Of a DNA stretch of 64,000 nt, positions 8,850 to 17,411 are shown piece after piece. Source of the stretch: Bacteroides sp. M10 (GTDB taxonomy: Bacteria; Bacteroidota; Bacteroidia; Bacteroidales; Bacteroidaceae); NCBI RefSeq assembly GCF_014334015.1, contig NZ_CP060488.1, positions 5,538,501-5,602,500 of the forward strand, in the 5' to 3' direction. How positions within the stretch are numbered: the stretch's first letter is position 1; each line of letters starts with the position of its first letter. The notes under the pieces were generated by a model. That model worked only from the letters and a program-made list of their open reading frames with translations, had not been told where the DNA came from and searched no databases. The position numbers were made by a program, and so were the translations under genes.

Positions 8850-10037
8850 ATGAAAAGTTTTTTAGTTGACCAGGATGGCTATTACGGAGAATTCGGTGGT
8901 GCTTATGTACCGGAAATCCTCCACAAATGTGTTGAGGAACTGACGAGCAAGTACCTCGAAGTGATTGAAAGCGAAGAGTTTAAAAAGGAATTTGAGCAAT
9001 TATTACGCGACTACGTAGGACGCCCTTCCCCACTCTATCTGGCAAAACGCCTTTCCGAAAAGTATGGTTGCAAGTTGTATCTGAAACGGGAAGACCTGAA
9101 TCATACCGGTGCACACAAAATCAACAACACCATCGGACAAATCTTGCTGGCACGCCGCATGGGAAAGAAGCGCATCATCGCCGAAACCGGAGCCGGACAA
9201 CATGGAGTAGCAACAGCTACCGTATGTGCATTGATGGATATGGAATGTATCGTTTATATGGGAAAAACGGATGTAGAACGCCAACACATCAATGTGGAGA
9301 AAATGAAAATGCTGGGAGCTACCGTTATTCCCGTTACTTCCGGAAACATGACCTTGAAAGACGCAACCAACGAAGCGATCCGCGACTGGTGTTGCCATCC
9401 TGCCGACACTTATTATATTATCGGCTCTACCGTAGGCCCTCATCCTTATCCTGATATGGTGGCACGCCTGCAATCTGTTATCAGCGAAGAAATAAAAAAA
9501 CAACTGCAAGAAAAAGAAGGACGTGACTATCCGGATTATCTGATAGCCTGCGTCGGAGGGGGAAGCAATGCTGCCGGAACGATTTATCATTATATCAATG
9601 ATGAACGGGTAGGCATCATCCTGGCAGAAGCCGGAGGTAAAGGAATAGAAACCGGAATGACCGCCGCTACCATCCAACTCGGTAAAATGGGAATTATCCA
9701 CGGAGCACGTACCTATGTCATCCAAAACGAAGACGGACAGATTGAAGAGCCTTACTCGATTTCCGCCGGACTGGATTATCCGGGCATTGGTCCGATACAC
9801 GCCAATCTTGCCGCACAAAGACGTGCCAACGTTTTGGCGATCAATGACGACGAAGCAATAGAAGCCGCTTACGAACTAACTAAACTCGAAGGTATCATCC
9901 CTGCACTGGAATCCGCCCATGCATTAGGAGCTTTGAAAAAATTGAAGTTCAAACCGGAAGATATCGTTGTATTGACTGTTTCAGGACGAGGAGACAAAGA
10001 TATTGAAACCTATTTATCGTTTAATGAACAGCAATAA
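8850..10037 (+). CDS. trpB: Tryptophan synthase beta chain
   Basis: 395 residues, full length. It condenses indole with L-serine using PLP in the TrpA2B2 complex. The PLP lysine is K90 in [10 protein letters not shown], the phosphate-binding glycine loop is [11 protein letters not shown], and the C-terminal block [12 protein letters not shown] is intact. It is the first structural gene of the operon, 53 bp past the attenuator, whereas most bacteria place trpB next to trpA at the end. The ATG at 8850 begins [17 protein letters not shown], the normal TrpB N-terminus. Confidence 0.97.
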   Translation: MKSFLVDQDGYYGEFGGAYVPEILHKCVEELTSKYLEVIESEEFKKEFEQLLRDYVGRPSPLYLAKRLSEKYGCKLYLKREDLNHTGAHKINNTIGQILLARRMGKKRIIAETGAGQHGVATATVCALMDMECIVYMGKTDVERQHINVEKMKMLGATVIPVTSGNMTLKDATNEAIRDWCCHPADTYYIIGSTVGPHPYPDMVARLQSVISEEIKKQLQEKEGRDYPDYLIACVGGGSNAAGTIYHYINDERVGIILAEAGGKGIETGMTAATIQLGKMGIIHGARTYVIQNEDGQIEEPYSISAGLDYPGIGPIHANLAAQRRANVLAINDDEAIEAAYELTKLEGIIPALESAHALGALKKLKFKPEDIVVLTVSGRGDKDIETYLSFNEQQ

Positions 10038-10085
10038 GTAATTAGTAAACCATCATTCGTAATCAATAATCAAGCAATTATAGAA

Positions 10086-11492
10086 ATGAAAACATTTAAT
10101 TATACAACTCATAGCAAACAAGTGCTCGGAGATATGCATACTCCTGTCAGCATTTACCTGAAAGTGCGCGACATGTATCCGCAATCTGCATTAATGGAAA
10201 GTTCCGACTATCATGCCGGAGAAAATTCCTTGTCATTTATAGCCCTCTGTCCCCTGGCAAGTATCGGTATAAACGGCGGCATTGTCACTGCCAACTATCC
10301 CGATAACAGCCGCACGGAAGAACCCCTGACAAAAACCTTCCATGTAGAAAAGGCCATGAACCGGTTTATCAATCAATTCCAGGTGACCGGGGATAATAAG
10401 AATGTATGTGGACTTTACGGATACACGACGTTTAACGCTGTGAAATACTTCGAGCACATCCCGGTGAAAGAAAGTCACGATGAGCAAAATGACGCTCCGG
10501 ATTTGCTATACATATTATATAAGTATGTCATTGTTTTCAATCATTTCAAAAATGAATTGACACTCGTTGAAATGTTGTCCGAAGGAGAAGAAAGCGGCTT
10601 GCCGGAACTGGAAGCTGCTATCGAAAACCGGAATTATGCTTCTTACAACTTCTCTGTAACAGGTCCCGTTACCAGCCCTATCACCGACGAAGAGCATAAA
10701 GCCAATGTCCGCAAAGGAATCGCACACTGTATGCGTGGAGATGTTTTCCAAATCGTACTTTCCAGAAGATTTATCCAACCTTATGCCGGAGATGATTTCA
10801 AAGTGTACCGCGCACTCCGCAGTATCAATCCTTCTCCTTATCTTTTCTACTTCGATTTCGGAGGCTACCGCATCTTCGGTTCTTCACCGGAAACGCATTG
10901 CAAAATCGAAGATGGTCGCGCTTACATCGATCCGATTGCCGGAACTACCCGCCGTACCGGAGATGTAGTAAAAGACCGGGAACTGACAGCAGCTTTACTG
11001 GCTGACCCAAAAGAAAATGCAGAGCATGTCATGCTGGTTGATCTTGCCAGAAACGACCTTTCCCGTAATTGTCATGATGTACGCGTACTATTCTATAAGG
11101 AACCACAATATTATAGCCATGTCATTCACCTGGTAAGCCGTGTCAGCGGTATGTTGAATGAGGGTGCAGACAAAATAAAAACGTTTATTGATACGTTTCC
11201 TGCCGGCACATTAAGCGGCGCCCCCAAAATACGCGCTATGCAGTTAATCAGCGAAATCGAACCACATAATCGTGGAGCCTATGGTGGCTGTATCGGTTTT
11301 ATCGGATTGAACGGCGAATTAAATCAGGCTATCACTATCCGTACTTTTGTAAGCCGAAACAATGAACTCTGGTTCCAAGCCGGAGGAGGTATTGTAGCCC
11401 GCAGTCAGGATGAATATGAACTGCAAGAGGTGAACAACAAACTGGGAGCACTGAAAAAGGCGATTGATTTAGCTGTCAAATTAAAAAATTGA
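10086..11492 (+). CDS. trpE: Anthranilate synthase component I
   Basis: 468 residues. Converts chorismate to anthranilate with ammonia from TrpG. The N-terminal half has LMESSDYH, equivalent to the LLES feedback-inhibition motif, so tryptophan inhibition is likely. The catalytic chorismate-binding domain shows FGSSPETH, DPIAGTTRR, the EHVMLVDLARND block and the TFPAGTLSGAPK motif. Second gene of the trp operon, 48 bp after trpB. Confidence 0.96.
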   Translation: MKTFNYTTHSKQVLGDMHTPVSIYLKVRDMYPQSALMESSDYHAGENSLSFIALCPLASIGINGGIVTANYPDNSRTEEPLTKTFHVEKAMNRFINQFQVTGDNKNVCGLYGYTTFNAVKYFEHIPVKESHDEQNDAPDLLYILYKYVIVFNHFKNELTLVEMLSEGEESGLPELEAAIENRNYASYNFSVTGPVTSPITDEEHKANVRKGIAHCMRGDVFQIVLSRRFIQPYAGDDFKVYRALRSINPSPYLFYFDFGGYRIFGSSPETHCKIEDGRAYIDPIAGTTRRTGDVVKDRELTAALLADPKENAEHVMLVDLARNDLSRNCHDVRVLFYKEPQYYSHVIHLVSRVSGMLNEGADKIKTFIDTFPAGTLSGAPKIRAMQLISEIEPHNRGAYGGCIGFIGLNGELNQAITIRTFVSRNNELWFQAGGGIVARSQDEYELQEVNNKLGALKKAIDLAVKLKN

Positions 11493-11537
11493 AAGCAGAG
11501 ATAGTATTTGAACAACCATTTTACAATGACAATAAAA

Positions 11538-12104
11538 ATGAAAATATTACTTTTAGATAACTACGACTCTTTCACTTATAACCTACTGCACGCAGTGAAA
11601 GAATTAGGGGCTACAGATGTAGAAGTAGTCCGCAACGACCAGATAGAGCTTGATGAAGTAGACCGATTTGATAAAATCATCCTGTCTCCCGGACCGGGCA
11701 TACCCGAAGAGGCCGGACTACTATTACCTATTATTAAAAGATATGCTCCAACCAAAAGTATTCTGGGTGTCTGCCTCGGTCATCAAGCCATCGGCGAAGC
11801 TTTCGGAGCACGCTTGGAAAATCTCAAAGAAGTATATCATGGGGTACAGACTCCGATTACCATCCTTCACCAGGATTTGCTTTTTGAAGGGTTGGGAAAA
11901 GAAATCCCTGTTGGAAGATACCATTCCTGGGTAGTCAGCCGGGAAGGTTTTCCCGATTGTCTGGAAATAACGGCAGAAAGTCAGGAAGGACAAATCATGG
12001 CAATCCGCCATAAGACTTACAATGTACATGGTATTCAGTTCCATCCCGAATCAGTATTAACTCCGCAAGGAAAAGAAATTATTAAAAACTTCTTAAACGA
12101 TTAA
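11538..12104 (+). CDS. trpG: Anthranilate synthase component II (glutamine amidotransferase)
   Basis: 188 residues from the ATG at 11538, chosen because MKILLLDNYDSFTYN is the standard family N-terminus; an ATG at 11526 would add four residues. It releases ammonia from glutamine for TrpE. The class I amidotransferase triad is visible: Cys in GVCLGHQAIGE, and His and Glu in GIQFHPESVLTPQG. It is not fused to trpD, unlike in enterobacteria. trpD follows after 4 bp. Confidence 0.95.
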   Translation: MKILLLDNYDSFTYNLLHAVKELGATDVEVVRNDQIELDEVDRFDKIILSPGPGIPEEAGLLLPIIKRYAPTKSILGVCLGHQAIGEAFGARLENLKEVYHGVQTPITILHQDLLFEGLGKEIPVGRYHSWVVSREGFPDCLEITAESQEGQIMAIRHKTYNVHGIQFHPESVLTPQGKEIIKNFLND

Positions 12105-12108
12105 ACTT

Positions 12109-13104
12109 ATGAAACAGATTCTATACAAACTTTTCGAACATCAATATCTGGGACGCGATGAGGCTCGCACCATTTTACAGAACATCGCACAAGGAAAATA
12201 TAATGATGTACAGGTAGCCTCTTTAATTACCGTCTTTCTGATGCGTAATATCTCTGTGGAAGAATTATGCGGTTTCCGCGATGCATTGCTTGAAATGCGT
12301 ATTCCGGTTGATTTAAGTGAATTTGCTCCGATAGATATCGTAGGAACCGGAGGTGATGGAAAAAATACATTTAATATTTCTACAGCTTCTTGTTTTACTG
12401 TTGCCGGAGCCGGTTTCCCGGTTGTGAAACATGGTAATTACGGAGCAACATCAGTCAGCGGTGCCAGTAATGTGATGGAGCAACACGGTGTAAAGTTCAC
12501 CAGTGACGTCGATCAACTGCGTCGTAGCATGGAAAAATGTAATCTTGCCTATCTGCATGCTCCTTTATTCAATCCGGCATTAAAGGCAGTTGCTCCGGTT
12601 CGTAAAGGATTGGCAGTGCGCACTTTCTTTAATATGCTCGGTCCGTTGGTCAATCCGGTATTACCGGCCTATCAGCTTTTAGGAGTTTACAACCTCCCGT
12701 TACTTCGCCTCTATACCTATACATATCAGGAAAGCAAGACGAAATTTGCCGTTGTTCATAGTCTCGACGGATATGACGAAATCTCTCTGACAAATGAGTT
12801 TAAAGTGGCGACCAGCGATCATGAAAAGATTTACGCTCCCGAGAGTCTCGGATTCTCCCGCTATAAGGAAACTGATCTGGATGGTGGACAAACACCGGAA
12901 GATGCAGCTAAAATTTTCGACCAGATCATGAATAACACAGCTACGGAAGCTCAAAAAAATGTAGTGGTAGTCAATTCAGCTTTCGCCATCCATGTGATTT
13001 GTCCGGAGAAGACTATTGAAGAATGTATTGCTCTCGCCAAAGAGTCATTGGAAAGTGGACGCGCATTAGCTACCCTAAAAAAATTCATTGAATTGAACAG
13101 TTAA
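12109..13104 (+). CDS. trpD: Anthranilate phosphoribosyltransferase
   Basis: 331 residues. Transfers phosphoribose from PRPP to anthranilate. The PRPP-binding glycine loop GTGGDGKNTFNISTAS, the KHGNYGATSVSGASNVMEQ block and the anthranilate-site sequence VRKGLAVRTFFNMLGPLVNP are intact. Starts 4 bp after trpG, so translational coupling is likely. Confidence 0.96.
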   Translation: MKQILYKLFEHQYLGRDEARTILQNIAQGKYNDVQVASLITVFLMRNISVEELCGFRDALLEMRIPVDLSEFAPIDIVGTGGDGKNTFNISTASCFTVAGAGFPVVKHGNYGATSVSGASNVMEQHGVKFTSDVDQLRRSMEKCNLAYLHAPLFNPALKAVAPVRKGLAVRTFFNMLGPLVNPVLPAYQLLGVYNLPLLRLYTYTYQESKTKFAVVHSLDGYDEISLTNEFKVATSDHEKIYAPESLGFSRYKETDLDGGQTPEDAAKIFDQIMNNTATEAQKNVVVVNSAFAIHVICPEKTIEECIALAKESLESGRALATLKKFIELNS

Positions 13105-13152
13105 TGTTTTATTTTTGCAAATCCATCATTTACAATTAATAATCCCACATCA

Positions 13153-13935
13153 ATGAAAGATATATTATCAGAGATTATAGCAAATAAACGATTTGAAGTT
13201 GACCTGCAAAAGCAGGCTATCTCCATCGAGCAATTACAGGAAGGTATCAGCGAAGTTCCGACCTCTCGTTCTATGAAGCAGGCATTAGCCTCGTCTGCAT
13301 CGGGTATTATCGCTGAATTCAAGCGTCGGTCTCCATCCAAAGGATGGATAAAGGAAGAAGCATGTCCGGAAGAGATTGTTCCCTCCTATGTAGCAGCAGG
13401 AGCCTCTGCCCTTTCCATCCTTACCGACGAGAAGTTTTTCGGAGGAAGTCTGAAGGATATCCGCACTGCACGCCCTTTGGTAGAGATCCCCATTCTTAGG
13501 AAGGACTTCATCATTGACGAATACCAGCTTTATCAAGCCAAAATTGTCGGTGCCGATGCCGTACTTCTTATCGCAGCCGCATTAGAACCGGAGAAATGTA
13601 ATGAACTTGCAGAAAAAGCTCATGAACTAGGTCTGGAAGTTCTCCTGGAGATTCATAGCTCCGAGGAATTAATATACATCGACAAGAAAATAGATATGGT
13701 AGGAATCAACAACCGTAATCTGGGTACTTTCTTCACTGATGTAGAAAACTCTTTCCGCTTGGCCGGACAGCTTCCCCAAGATGCTGTATTGGTATCCGAG
13801 AGCGGTATCTCCGATCCGGAAATAGTAAAACGACTTCGGGCAGCCGGATTCCGTGGATTCCTGATCGGTGAAACATTTATGAAAACACCGCAACCGGGAG
13901 AAACTTTACAGAATTTCCTGCAAGCAATCCAATAA
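13153..13935 (+). CDS. trpC: Indole-3-glycerol-phosphate synthase
   Basis: 260-residue TIM barrel. It closes the indole ring of CdRP. Key blocks: IIAEFKRRSPSKGWI (catalytic Lys), ILRKDFIIDEYQ, the LLEIHSSEEL strand, GINNRNLGTF and VSESGI near the C-terminus. Separate from trpF, 48 bp after trpD. Confidence 0.95.
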   Translation: MKDILSEIIANKRFEVDLQKQAISIEQLQEGISEVPTSRSMKQALASSASGIIAEFKRRSPSKGWIKEEACPEEIVPSYVAAGASALSILTDEKFFGGSLKDIRTARPLVEIPILRKDFIIDEYQLYQAKIVGADAVLLIAAALEPEKCNELAEKAHELGLEVLLEIHSSEELIYIDKKIDMVGINNRNLGTFFTDVENSFRLAGQLPQDAVLVSESGISDPEIVKRLRAAGFRGFLIGETFMKTPQPGETLQNFLQAIQ

Positions 13936-13961
13936 ACTAATTATTCAAAACGGACAGCCCT

Positions 13962-14585
13962 ATGATTAACGGAAAAATTATCAAAGTATGCGGTATGCGT
14001 GAAGCTGAAAACATACAGGACGTAGAGTCTATCGAAGGCATAGATATGCTGGGATTCATCTTCTATCCTAAATCTCCCCGATATGTCTACGAGCTTCCGG
14101 CTTACTTGCCCATTCATGCCCGGCGTGTCGGAGTTTTCGTCAACGAAGATAAGCAGACGATCAGTATGTATGCTGATCGTTTCGGACTGAATTATGTGCA
14201 GCTCCACGGAAATGAATCGCCGGAATACTGCCGGTCCTTACATTCCACTGGATTGAAAATCATCAAGGTCTTTTCAGTAGACCGCCCCAAAGATTTGAAA
14301 AAGGTATATGACTACGAAAAAGTCTGTGATCTTTTTCTGTTCGATACCAAATGCGAACAGTATGGAGGTTCGGGAAACCAATTCGACTGGAGCATCCTGG
14401 ATATGTACAATGGACATATACCCTTCCTATTGAGCGGAGGCATTAACTCATACAGTGCCAATGCCCTGAAAGAGTTTAAACATCCCCGGCTTGCCGGATA
14501 CGATCTCAACAGCCGTTTTGAATTGAAACCGGGAGAAAAGGATCCGGAGCGTATCCGGACATTTTTAAACGAATTAAAATCATAA
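13962..14585 (+). CDS. trpF: Phosphoribosylanthranilate isomerase
   Basis: 207 residues. Isomerises PRA to CdRP. The catalytic Cys lies in the N-terminal KVCGMREAENI, the central strand is RVGVFVNED with VQLHGNESPEYC following, and the catalytic Asp lies in DTKCEQYGGSG. The C-terminal YDLNSRFELKPGEKDP is typical. 26 bp after trpC. Confidence 0.95.
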   Translation: MINGKIIKVCGMREAENIQDVESIEGIDMLGFIFYPKSPRYVYELPAYLPIHARRVGVFVNEDKQTISMYADRFGLNYVQLHGNESPEYCRSLHSTGLKIIKVFSVDRPKDLKKVYDYEKVCDLFLFDTKCEQYGGSGNQFDWSILDMYNGHIPFLLSGGINSYSANALKEFKHPRLAGYDLNSRFELKPGEKDPERIRTFLNELKS

Positions 14586-14603
14586 TCTAAAAATTCCAAC
14601 GTC

Positions 14604-15374
14604 ATGAATAGAATTAATCAACTTTTCAATAGCAACAAGAAAGACATACTTTCTATTTATTTTTGTGCCGGTACTCCTACTTTGGATGGTACCGCTGATG
14701 TAATCCGCACGCTCGAAAAGCACGGAGTGAGTATGATTGAAGTCGGCATTCCTTTCAGTGATCCGATGGCAGATGGCATTGTTATTCAGAATGCCGCTAC
14801 GCAGGCATTGCGCAATGGTATGTCTCTAAAACTTCTTTTTGAACAATTACGGGATATTCGCAAGGACGTAAAAATCCCACTTGTGCTTATGGGATATTTA
14901 AACCCAATCATGCAATTCGGATTTGAGAATTTCTGCCGTAAATGTGTGGAATGTGGTATCGACGGCGTCATTATCCCTGATCTCCCTTTCCGTGATTACC
15001 AAGAACATTATCGTATCATTGCCGAACGCTATAACATCAGAGTGATTATGCTCATCACACCGGAAACCAGCGAAGAACGGGTACGCGAGATAGATACACA
15101 TACCGACGGATTTATTTATATGGTTTCATCAGCAGCAACCACCGGAGCGCAACAAGATTTCAACGAACAAAAACGGGCTTACTTCAAAAAGATTGAAGAT
15201 ATGCATCTGAACAATCCGTTGATGGTGGGATTTGGTATCTCCAATAAAGCAACATTCCAAGCAGCTTGCGAACACGCTTCCGGAGCTATCATCGGCAGTA
15301 AGTTCGTCACTCTGCTCGAAGAAGAAAAAGACCCGGAAAAGGCGATTACCAGACTGAAAGAAGCCCTGAAGTAA
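14604..15374 (+). CDS. trpA: Tryptophan synthase alpha chain
   Basis: 256 residues. Cleaves indole-glycerol phosphate to indole and G3P. The catalytic Glu is in MIEVGIPFSDPMADG and the catalytic Asp in GVIIPDLPFRDY. The phosphate loop is GFGISN and GAIIGSKFV. The usual YLLSRAGVTG segment reads YMVSSAATTGAQ here. Last gene of the trp operon; no clear terminator follows, only the repeat array. Confidence 0.95.
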   Translation: MNRINQLFNSNKKDILSIYFCAGTPTLDGTADVIRTLEKHGVSMIEVGIPFSDPMADGIVIQNAATQALRNGMSLKLLFEQLRDIRKDVKIPLVLMGYLNPIMQFGFENFCRKCVECGIDGVIIPDLPFRDYQEHYRIIAERYNIRVIMLITPETSEERVREIDTHTDGFIYMVSSAATTGAQQDFNEQKRAYFKKIEDMHLNNPLMVGFGISNKATFQAACEHASGAIIGSKFVTLLEEEKDPEKAITRLKEALK

Positions 15375-15390
15375 GAGCCTCGGATGAAAA

Positions 15391-15540
15391 TTTCCGCAGG
15401 CCGCAGGGCTATTTCCGCAAACCGTGGGGCTATTTCTGCAAGCCGTGGGGAGGCCGTACTTCACCCGTGGGACGAGCAGAGACAAGCCGTGAGCTGAACA
15501 AAAACAAGACGTGGACTGAACAGGATCGAGGCGTGGGCTG
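15391..15540. repeat. Degenerate tandem array, seven 21-22 bp units
   Basis: Units at 15391, 15412, 15433, 15454 (21 bp each) and 15475, 15497, 15519 (22 bp each). All carry a CCGTGGGCT-like core (CCGCAGGGC, CCGTGGGGC, CCGTGGGG, CCGTGGGA, CCGTGAGCT, ACGTGGACT, GCGTGGGCT) at the same offset. The first three also share TTTCCGCA at their start. Divergence rises along the array. Not a CRISPR: units are contiguous with no spacers. Function unknown; it begins 16 bp after the trpA stop. Confidence 0.7.
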
Positions 15541-15714
15541 ACAATCTCGTTGCCCCTGTCATTCACCGAATCCGAAGTCCGAACAACAACAGCAGCAGTC
15601 TTCCTTTCCTCGCCAATATTGCTGCTGTTGTTTACAACAGTAGTAATATTTCTCTTCTCTTCTACTCTACTCTCTTGGGTTTCATTCGGTTTTTGCCCTT
15701 TATCCATCGGCGTT

Positions 15715-15921
15715 TCAGAGTTTTTTTTCCACTGCACTTTTTTCCACTGGTTTTTGCATACTATTAACCACTGATTTGCTGTAGTCATTCTTTGCACACA
15801 GATACAGCAACAACACATAAATCCCTACAAGTTGCACTCCCCCTATCTGATATATCATGACGCTCAAATTGTCGCCTGCCCAAAAACAGATTTCTAACGG
15901 AAAATACCGGTCATTTTTCAT
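15715..15921 (-). CDS. Doubtful 68-residue single-pass membrane protein
   Basis: ATG at 15921. One transmembrane stretch near residues 25-42, then a Lys/Glu-rich tail ending VEKSAVEKKL. A minus-strand CATCTTTG at about 15979-15972 could be a poor -7 box. No family recognised. It competes with other frames in the same low-complexity region, so it may be chance. Confidence 0.25.
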   Translation of the reverse strand: MKNDRYFPLEICFWAGDNLSVMIYQIGGVQLVGIYVLLLYLCAKNDYSKSVVNSMQKPVEKSAVEKKL

Positions 15922-16093
15922 TTTCTCTTTCGTTTTTTATTTAAAGCCGGACACTTCGTCCAACCTGCCCCAAAGATGGGGACATTTTTTCATACTACAT
16001 ATCGCAAAAATGCAACATAGATATTTTTTATAGTCTTGTCCTTCCAACTTTATATAATTCGTCGTTTAGCACTCATTATTCGCATTTAATCCG

Positions 16094-16101
16094 TATCTTT
16101 G
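16094..16101 (+). promoter_or_regulatory. -7 promoter element of the asparaginase gene
   Basis: TATCTTTG, 28 bp before the ATG at 16130. No TTG at the right distance for a -33 box. Confidence 0.55.
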
Positions 16102-16129
16102 CCAATGTTTTAACAGTAATTCAACAATT

Positions 16130-17170
16130 ATGAGAGCAGAAACTCCTTCCGTTTTGTTAATTTACACGGGTGGGACTATCGGAATGATAGAGAATCCGGA
16201 AACAGGTGCCTTAGAAAATTTCAACTTCGATCATTTGCTTAAGCACGTCCCCGAACTGAAAAGATTCAACTACCGCATTTCCTCCTACCAATTCGATCCC
16301 CCTCTCGACTCTTCGGACATGGAACCTGCTTACTGGGCAAAACTGGTAAAGATCATCAATTACAATTATGATTATTTCGATGGTTTCGTCATCCTTCACG
16401 GAACAGACACAATGGCTTACACTGCCTCTGCACTAAGTTTCATGCTCGAAAATCTAAGCAAACCTGTCATCCTCACAGGTTCCCAGCTCCCGATCGGGAC
16501 TTTGCGCACAGACGGAAAGGAAAACCTCATCACAGCCATCGAAATTGCAGCAGCTAAAAATCCGGATGGTACAGCCATTGTTCCGGAGGTTTGTATTTTC
16601 TTTGAGAATCATTTGATGCGTGGCAACCGTACCACCAAAATCAATGCGGAGAATTTCAATGCTTTCCGCTCTTTCAATTATCCGCCATTGGCACGGGTAG
16701 GTATCCACATTAAATATGAGCCTAATCTCATTCGAAAACCAGACCCGACAAAACCGTTAAAGCCGCATTACCTGTTTGACACCAATGTAGTTATTCTAAC
16801 GCTTTTTCCGGGCATTCAAGAGAGTATCGTGACTTCTCTGCTTCATGTTCCGGGATTGAAAGCGGTTGTCATGAAAACCTTCGGTTCGGGAAATGCTCCG
16901 CAAAAAGAATGGTTCATCCGCCAACTAAAGGAAGCTACCGATCGTGGAATTATCATTGTCAACATTACACAATGTGCCTCCGGAGCAGTAGAAATGGGAC
17001 GTTACGAAACAGGAATGCATCTTCTGGAAGCAGGTGTAATCAGTGGATATGACAGTACCCCCGAATGTGCCATAACAAAGCTCATGTTTTTATTGGGACA
17101 TGGATTACCCAACAAGGATATCCGATATAAAATGAACTCCTGCTTAATAGGAGAAATCACCAAGTCTTAA
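16130..17170 (+). CDS. ansA: Type I (cytoplasmic) L-asparaginase
   Basis: 346 residues, no signal peptide, matching the AnsA-type homodimeric or homotetrameric asparaginases. Hydrolyses asparagine to aspartate and ammonia. The N-terminal active-site loop is YTGGTIGM (Thr16) and the second motif HGTDTMAYTASAL spans T92-D93. The C-terminal domain has the conserved VVMKTFGSGNAP. It follows the trp operon but has its own promoter and terminator. Confidence 0.93.
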   Translation: MRAETPSVLLIYTGGTIGMIENPETGALENFNFDHLLKHVPELKRFNYRISSYQFDPPLDSSDMEPAYWAKLVKIINYNYDYFDGFVILHGTDTMAYTASALSFMLENLSKPVILTGSQLPIGTLRTDGKENLITAIEIAAAKNPDGTAIVPEVCIFFENHLMRGNRTTKINAENFNAFRSFNYPPLARVGIHIKYEPNLIRKPDPTKPLKPHYLFDTNVVILTLFPGIQESIVTSLLHVPGLKAVVMKTFGSGNAPQKEWFIRQLKEATDRGIIIVNITQCASGAVEMGRYETGMHLLEAGVISGYDSTPECAITKLMFLLGHGLPNKDIRYKMNSCLIGEITKS

Positions 17171-17191
17171 GTTAAATCCATCTATTGTAAC

Positions 17192-17238
17192 CCCCTGATT
17201 TTCATTTTAAACAGTTGTATAAAAGTGAAAATCAGGGG
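17192..17238 (+). terminator. Terminator of ansA
   Basis: 13-bp perfect stem, CCCCTGATTTTCA (17192-17204) with complement (17226-17238), followed by ATTTCTCTTC. Begins 22 bp after the ansA stop. Confidence 0.75.
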
Positions 17239-17411
17239 ATTTCTCTTCATCATCATCAAGACCGAATCAAACCTAAAAGAGCCAAAGAAGAACCAAAACG
17301 GAAGTATAGTTGTTTTCACTCCATAAAATAACAGAAAAAACATTTCCAATAAAAGATATGCAGTTATTTTTGTGATGGATTTGGTTACAAACAATCAAGC
17401 AATAATACATT

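Larger units (their letters stand above)
15541..16129. other. Intergenic region between repeat array and asparaginase
   Basis: A pyrimidine-rich stretch follows the array. On the minus strand an ATG frame at 15921-15715 encodes 68 residues with one hydrophobic helix (GGVQLVGIYVLLLYLC) and a charged tail; it may be a small membrane protein but has no clear promoter. A short CCCCA/TGGGG hairpin followed by ACATTTTTT (about 15971-15993) could terminate rightward read-through. The asparaginase promoter is at the right end. Confidence 0.35.

Noticed and set aside
9003..9818. 271-residue open frame on the minus strand opposite trpB
   Set aside because: trpB is unambiguous there; the antisense frame has no family features and is a product of codon bias.
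15391..15540. CRISPR array or REP element
   Set aside because: No spacers, and the repeats lack the hairpin of a REP sequence.
15129..15818. 229-residue minus-strand frame running from the asparaginase gap into trpA
   Set aside because: It crosses the tandem-repeat array and the antisense of trpA, and its composition is repetitive.
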